Origin: Streptomyces dioscori
GTDB taxonomy: Bacteria > Actinomycetota > Actinomycetes > Streptomycetales > Streptomycetaceae
Direction: 5' to 3'
DNA: 64,000 bases
NCBI RefSeq assembly: GCF_003024195.1
Contig: NZ_KZ679059.1
Coordinates: forward strand, 1-64,000
Shown in pieces: positions 61,048 to 64,000 of this stretch (its first letter is position 1; every line of letters begins with the position of its first letter). The notes under the pieces were generated by a model, which worked only from the letters and a program-made list of their open reading frames with translations, searched no databases and had not been told where the DNA came from. Both the position numbers and the translations under genes were made by a program.

Positions 61048-62730
61048 TCACCCCTGCGCGGATCCGCTGTCGTCCAGCAGCTTCCCGTACCAGTCCCGCA
61101 ACTTGTCGCCGCCCTGGCTCTTCCAGTCCGCCACGGCCTGCTGCATGTCGCTGATCTTCTTGCGCCCGCGGACGATGTCGTCCTCCAGCTGCTCGAAGTC
61201 GTTGGAGAGGTTCGTGTACCGGGCCGGTTCGATGATCTGCAGGCCGTAGAAGGAGGACTTCTTGGTGAAGGCGCCCATCCGCTGCTGCCAGGCGACCTGC
61301 GCCTTCGCGATCTCCGGGAGGTCGGGGTGCGCGATCGTGGAGGCGGGGCTCGCCAGCATCACGAAGGCGTTCAGGACTTCCAGGTTGCCCTTGTCGTTCT
61401 TGGTGGGCGTGCCGTCCTTGACCGTGTAGTGCGTGCCCTCGACCCCGTAGTTGGTGAGCATGTACTCCTCGGTGCCGTACGGGGCGGCGGTGACGTTCGC
61501 CGCGGCCAGCACGTCCTGGATCACGGCCTTGGACGCCTTCTTGTTGACGAAGGCGAAGATGCTCGCGGGCGCCCCGGCCCACAGCGTGGGATCCCCGCCG
61601 TCATGGCCGAAGATGTCCATGCCGTCGATACGGAAGTCCTTGTTCTGCGCGGCCTGTTCGGTGGTCTTGGCCCACCAGTGCGAGATGTCGTTGTTGTAGA
61701 TGAGGACTTCGCCTGCGGTGAAGCGCAGGCCGGAGTCGCCCTGGTTCTGCGCCTTGGCGTCCGGGTGGACGACTCCCGCGGAGTACAGCTTGCGCGTCCA
61801 TTCCAGCGCTTCGAGGTATTCGTCGGTCTCCACGCGGTAGACCAGCTTGCCGCCGACGAGGTTCCAGCCGAGCGGCTTCTCGCTCCCGGACAGCACACCG
61901 AAGCTGTTGAACGCCGTCCACTTCATGTCGTCGCAGGCCCACACCTTCGCCCTGGCGCTGGTGATCTCCTTGGCCAGGGCCAGGAACTCGGCCGCCGAGG
62001 TGGGGAGTTCGTAACCCTTGTCGTCGAAGATGTCCTTGCGGTAGTACGGCACGATGTTGGCGACGTACGAGCTGGGCATCGGCAGACCGCGCAGCTTGCC
62101 GCCGAAGATGGAACGCTGCCAGGCGTCGGTGGGGACGGCGGCGAGGTTCGGGTAGTCCTTGACCTTGTCACCGGAGAGGTACGGGCCGAGGTCGGCCATC
62201 TTGCTGATGATGGCGCTGGGTATCTTGCCGCCCATGTTCCAGCCGGGGATCACCACGACGTCCGGCATGTCGCTGGAGGCGAGGACCGCGCCCAGCTTCT
62301 CGTCGTACGTGTTGCCGTCCTGGTTCTGCCAGACGACGTTCGCGCCGATCTTGTCGTTCATCGCCTTGTAGTAGGGGTTGTCGCCCTTCGGTGGCGAGCC
62401 CCAGAACGGCGACATGATCTTGATGGTGCTGCCCTTGCCGAGCTTCCCGGACACCGAGGTCTTCAGGTCGGCCGTGACGAGCTTGCTGGTGAAACCGAGC
62501 GAGGAGCCGTTCTTCGACGCGATGTCCGGCGTCACCACGTTCTGCGCCACGAAGGTGGGAAGGATCTTCTTCGCATCCTTGCCCGAGGTCGTGCCCTCCT
62601 TCTTGTCGCTGTCGGAGCCACCGCAGGCGGCCAGCAGCGGCATCCCGCCGGCCACCGCGACGGTGGCGACCGCCGTGGAGGCGAGGAAGCTTCTCCGGCC
62701 GGGGCCGGAGGCGGAGGTGTTCGGCGTCAT
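61048..62730 (-). CDS. Extracellular sugar-binding lipoprotein, LplA type
   Basis: A 560-residue substrate-binding protein of the LplA kind. A twin-arginine lipoprotein signal (GRRSFLAS at 11-18, lipobox LLAAC with Cys36) precedes a mature domain with IMSPFWGSPPKGDNPYYKAMN, TYDEKLGAVLASSDMPDVVVIPGW and WWAKTTEQA. ATG start, AAGGG about nine bases upstream. It is the first gene of the six-gene unit and lies 131 bases from operator 3. The ligand is inferred to be a xyloglucan oligosaccharide from its neighbours. Confidence 0.9.
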   Translation of the reverse strand: MTPNTSASGPGRRSFLASTAVATVAVAGGMPLLAACGGSDSDKKEGTTSGKDAKKILPTFVAQNVVTPDIASKNGSSLGFTSKLVTADLKTSVSGKLGKGSTIKIMSPFWGSPPKGDNPYYKAMNDKIGANVVWQNQDGNTYDEKLGAVLASSDMPDVVVIPGWNMGGKIPSAIISKMADLGPYLSGDKVKDYPNLAAVPTDAWQRSIFGGKLRGLPMPSSYVANIVPYYRKDIFDDKGYELPTSAAEFLALAKEITSARAKVWACDDMKWTAFNSFGVLSGSEKPLGWNLVGGKLVYRVETDEYLEALEWTRKLYSAGVVHPDAKAQNQGDSGLRFTAGEVLIYNNDISHWWAKTTEQAAQNKDFRIDGMDIFGHDGGDPTLWAGAPASIFAFVNKKASKAVIQDVLAAANVTAAPYGTEEYMLTNYGVEGTHYTVKDGTPTKNDKGNLEVLNAFVMLASPASTIAHPDLPEIAKAQVAWQQRMGAFTKKSSFYGLQIIEPARYTNLSNDFEQLEDDIVRGRKKISDMQQAVADWKSQGGDKLRDWYGKLLDDSGSAQG

Positions 62731-62860
62731 TGCGTCAACCCTTCGTGGCGCACAGCAGGACACCTGGCCAAGTGGCCGTCGGCTGCGGTGTCTTGAGCGG
62801 AACCGGCTGAGCGGAGGAGGACCTCGGAGGTCTGCGCACCCAGTGGCAGCACCTTCGATA

Positions 62861-62876
62861 GTCGAAGCGCTTCGAT
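62861..62876. promoter_or_regulatory. LacI-type operator palindrome 3
   Basis: GTCGAAGCGCTTCGAT, identical to operator 1 at 15 of 16 positions, 131 bases upstream of the binding-protein ATG. Confidence 0.75.
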
Positions 62877-63036
62877 GTTGCTGCGAGGTTAAGTGAACAC
62901 CTGGGGGTGCACAAGAGCCGATTCAAACATTCCTCGGAGGTGTGACGAGGGGGAGAGAGGTCTGTACCTGTCGCTTTCGCCCCATGGGGCGGCGGCGGAC
63001 GGCAAGGGGGATTCGGAGTTGTTGCGTCAGGGTGTC

Positions 63037-63066
63037 TTGACACCCGACCACTCGTCGAATCAGCAT
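63037..63066 (+). promoter_or_regulatory. Candidate promoter of the GH3 gene
   Basis: TTGACA at 63037-63042 and CAGCAT at 63061-63066 with an 18-base spacer resemble a housekeeping promoter. The -10 box touches operator 4, so a bound repressor would cover it. Confidence 0.4.
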
Positions 63067-63080
63067 CGAAGCGCTTCGAA
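63065..63080. promoter_or_regulatory. LacI-type operator palindrome 4
   Basis: ATCGAAGCGCTTCGAA contains the full TCGAAGCGCTTCGA palindrome and ends 45 bases before the GH3 start codon. Confidence 0.75.
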
Positions 63081-63125
63081 AGCTCGCCACCGGCCCCTCC
63101 CCGTCCTCCACAAAGGGATCCTCGC

Positions 63126-64000
63126 GTGACTGCACAAACGCCGCCTTTCCGCGACTCGCAGCTGCCGTTCGCGAAGCGCATCGACGATCTTCTGTCGCGG
63201 CTCACCCTCGACGAACGGGTGGCGATGCTGCACCAGTTCGGGCCCGCGGTTCAGCGCCTGGGCATCGCCGCGTTCCGCACCGGCCAGGAGGCCCTGCACG
63301 GGGTCGCCTGGATGGGCCCCGCGACCGTGTTCCCGCAGGCGGTCGGCCTGGGCGCGACCTGGAACGAGGAACTGGTGCGCCGGATCGGCGAGGCGGTCTC
63401 CACCGAGGTCCGCGCGATGCGTTCGCGGGACGACCGCGTCGGCCTCAACATCTGGGCACCCACGGTGAATCTGCTGCGCCACCCCCTGTGGGGCCGCAAC
63501 GAGGAGGGGTACTCGGAGGATCCGAAACTGACCTCGGCGATCGCCACCGCGTACACGCGCGGTCTGCGCGGCGACCATCCCGCCTACTGGCGCACGGCCC
63601 CGGTCCTCAAGCACTGGCTCGCGCACAACAACGAGACTGACCGGGCCACCGCGTCGAGTTCGGTACGCCCCCGTGTACTGCACGAGTACGATCTGCGGGC
63701 CTTCCGCGAGACCGTCGAGGCGGGCGCGGTGGCCGGGGTGATGCCCGCGTACAACCTGGTCAACGGCCGCCCCAACCATGTGTCGCCGTACCTGGCGGAG
63801 CAGTTGCGCGCCTGGACCGACCAGGACCTGCTGGTCTGCTCGGACGCGGGCGCGCCCTCGAACCTGGTCGACTCCGAGCACTACTTCGACACGCACGAGG
63901 AGGCGACCGCCGCGGCGCTGCTCGCCGGCGTCGACAGCTTCACGGACCACGGCACGGACAACGCGCAGATCGTGGCGCGGGTCCAGGAGGCCCTGCGACA
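63126..64000 (+). CDS. GH3 beta-glucosidase/xylosidase, cut by window end
   Basis: The first 291 codons of a family 3 glycosidase; the frame is open to the right edge. GTG start (VTAQTPPFRDSQLPFAKR) with AAAGGG ten bases upstream. TVFPQAVGLGATWNEELVRRIGE, GRNEEGYSEDP, VLKHWLAHNNE and the nucleophile aspartate in LVCSDAGAPSNLV are GH3 features. There is no signal peptide, so it should be cytosolic. GH3 covers beta-glucosidases and beta-xylosidases; with the other enzymes here, beta-glucosidase on the trimmed backbone is the likely job. Confidence 0.9.
   Translation, partial: MTAQTPPFRDSQLPFAKRIDDLLSRLTLDERVAMLHQFGPAVQRLGIAAFRTGQEALHGVAWMGPATVFPQAVGLGATWNEELVRRIGEAVSTEVRAMRSRDDRVGLNIWAPTVNLLRHPLWGRNEEGYSEDPKLTSAIATAYTRGLRGDHPAYWRTAPVLKHWLAHNNETDRATASSSVRPRVLHEYDLRAFRETVEAGAVAGVMPAYNLVNGRPNHVSPYLAEQLRAWTDQDLLVCSDAGAPSNLVDSEHYFDTHEEATAAALLAGVDSFTDHGTDNAQIVARVQEALR

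Larger units (their letters stand above)
62731..63125. other. Divergent promoter region, transporter operon / GH3
   Basis: There is no gene in 395 bases. It holds operators 3 and 4 (204 bases apart centre to centre), a plausible promoter for GH3, and a GGTGTC-TT-GACACC inverted repeat at 63031-63044. No confident promoter was found for the minus-strand operon. Confidence 0.65.

Overview
The window is high-GC actinobacterial DNA, almost certainly Streptomyces: third codon positions are overwhelmingly G/C, many genes start with GTG or TTG after an AGGAG-type ribosome binding site, and the gene order (rnj-dapA-thyX, dapB-M16 protease-pnp-rpsO, ribF, truB-rbfA-infB-ylxR-nusA-rimP, proS, ispG-rseP-dxr) follows the core-chromosome order I remember from S. 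coelicolor. There is no rRNA, recognisable tRNA, CRISPR array, integrase or transposase.

Layout. 1-10.7 kb: RNA processing and lysine/thymidylate genes on the minus strand (RNase J, DapA, ThyX, DapB, an M16 zinc protease, PNPase, ribosomal protein S15) with three small membrane proteins. 11-16 kb: a DUF397 protein and a 1292-residue Pro/Gln-rich protein with a C-terminal MinD/ParA-like ATPase of the EspI type, without any type VII secretion genes beside it. 16-22.3 kb: a five-gene oligopeptide ABC transporter operon with overlapping start/stop codons. 22.4-35.1 kb: ribF, a 1269-residue pseudo-trypsin/P-loop ATPase protein, and the conserved translation cluster truB-rbfA-DUF503-infB-ylxR-nusA-rimP. 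35.3-50.2 kb: a lipoprotein/DUF4439 pair, a degenerate aminoglycoside-kinase-like protein, proS, two acetyltransferases, ispG, rseP, dxr, a SecA homologue and a long acyl-CoA dehydrogenase.

50.4-64 kb is a catabolic island. A LacI-family regulator and a GH31 alpha-xylosidase-like gene run rightward. A six-gene minus-strand unit encodes a LplA-type binding protein, two permeases, GH42 beta-galactosidase, GH95 alpha-fucosidase and a secreted GH12 endoglucanase. A GH3 glycosidase diverges from it and runs off the right edge. This enzyme set matches the bonds of fucogalacto-xyloglucan: GH12 would cut the polymer outside the cell, the ABC transporter (with no ATPase of its own, so probably using a shared MsiK-type ATPase) would import oligosaccharides, and the four unsignalled exo-enzymes would strip fucose, galactose, xylose and glucose inside. 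Four near-identical palindromes (TCGAAGCGCTTCGA core) lie in front of the regulator and between the divergent transporter and GH3 genes, and are the likely LacI operators.

Two dispersed palindromic repeat families occur. A long family (about 190-210 bp, two copies) follows infB and ispG. A shorter GC-rich family (about eight copies) lies mostly between genes, but one copy lies inside the N-terminal coding region of the peptide-binding protein. Functions are assigned from recognised motifs and family resemblance; no database search was possible.
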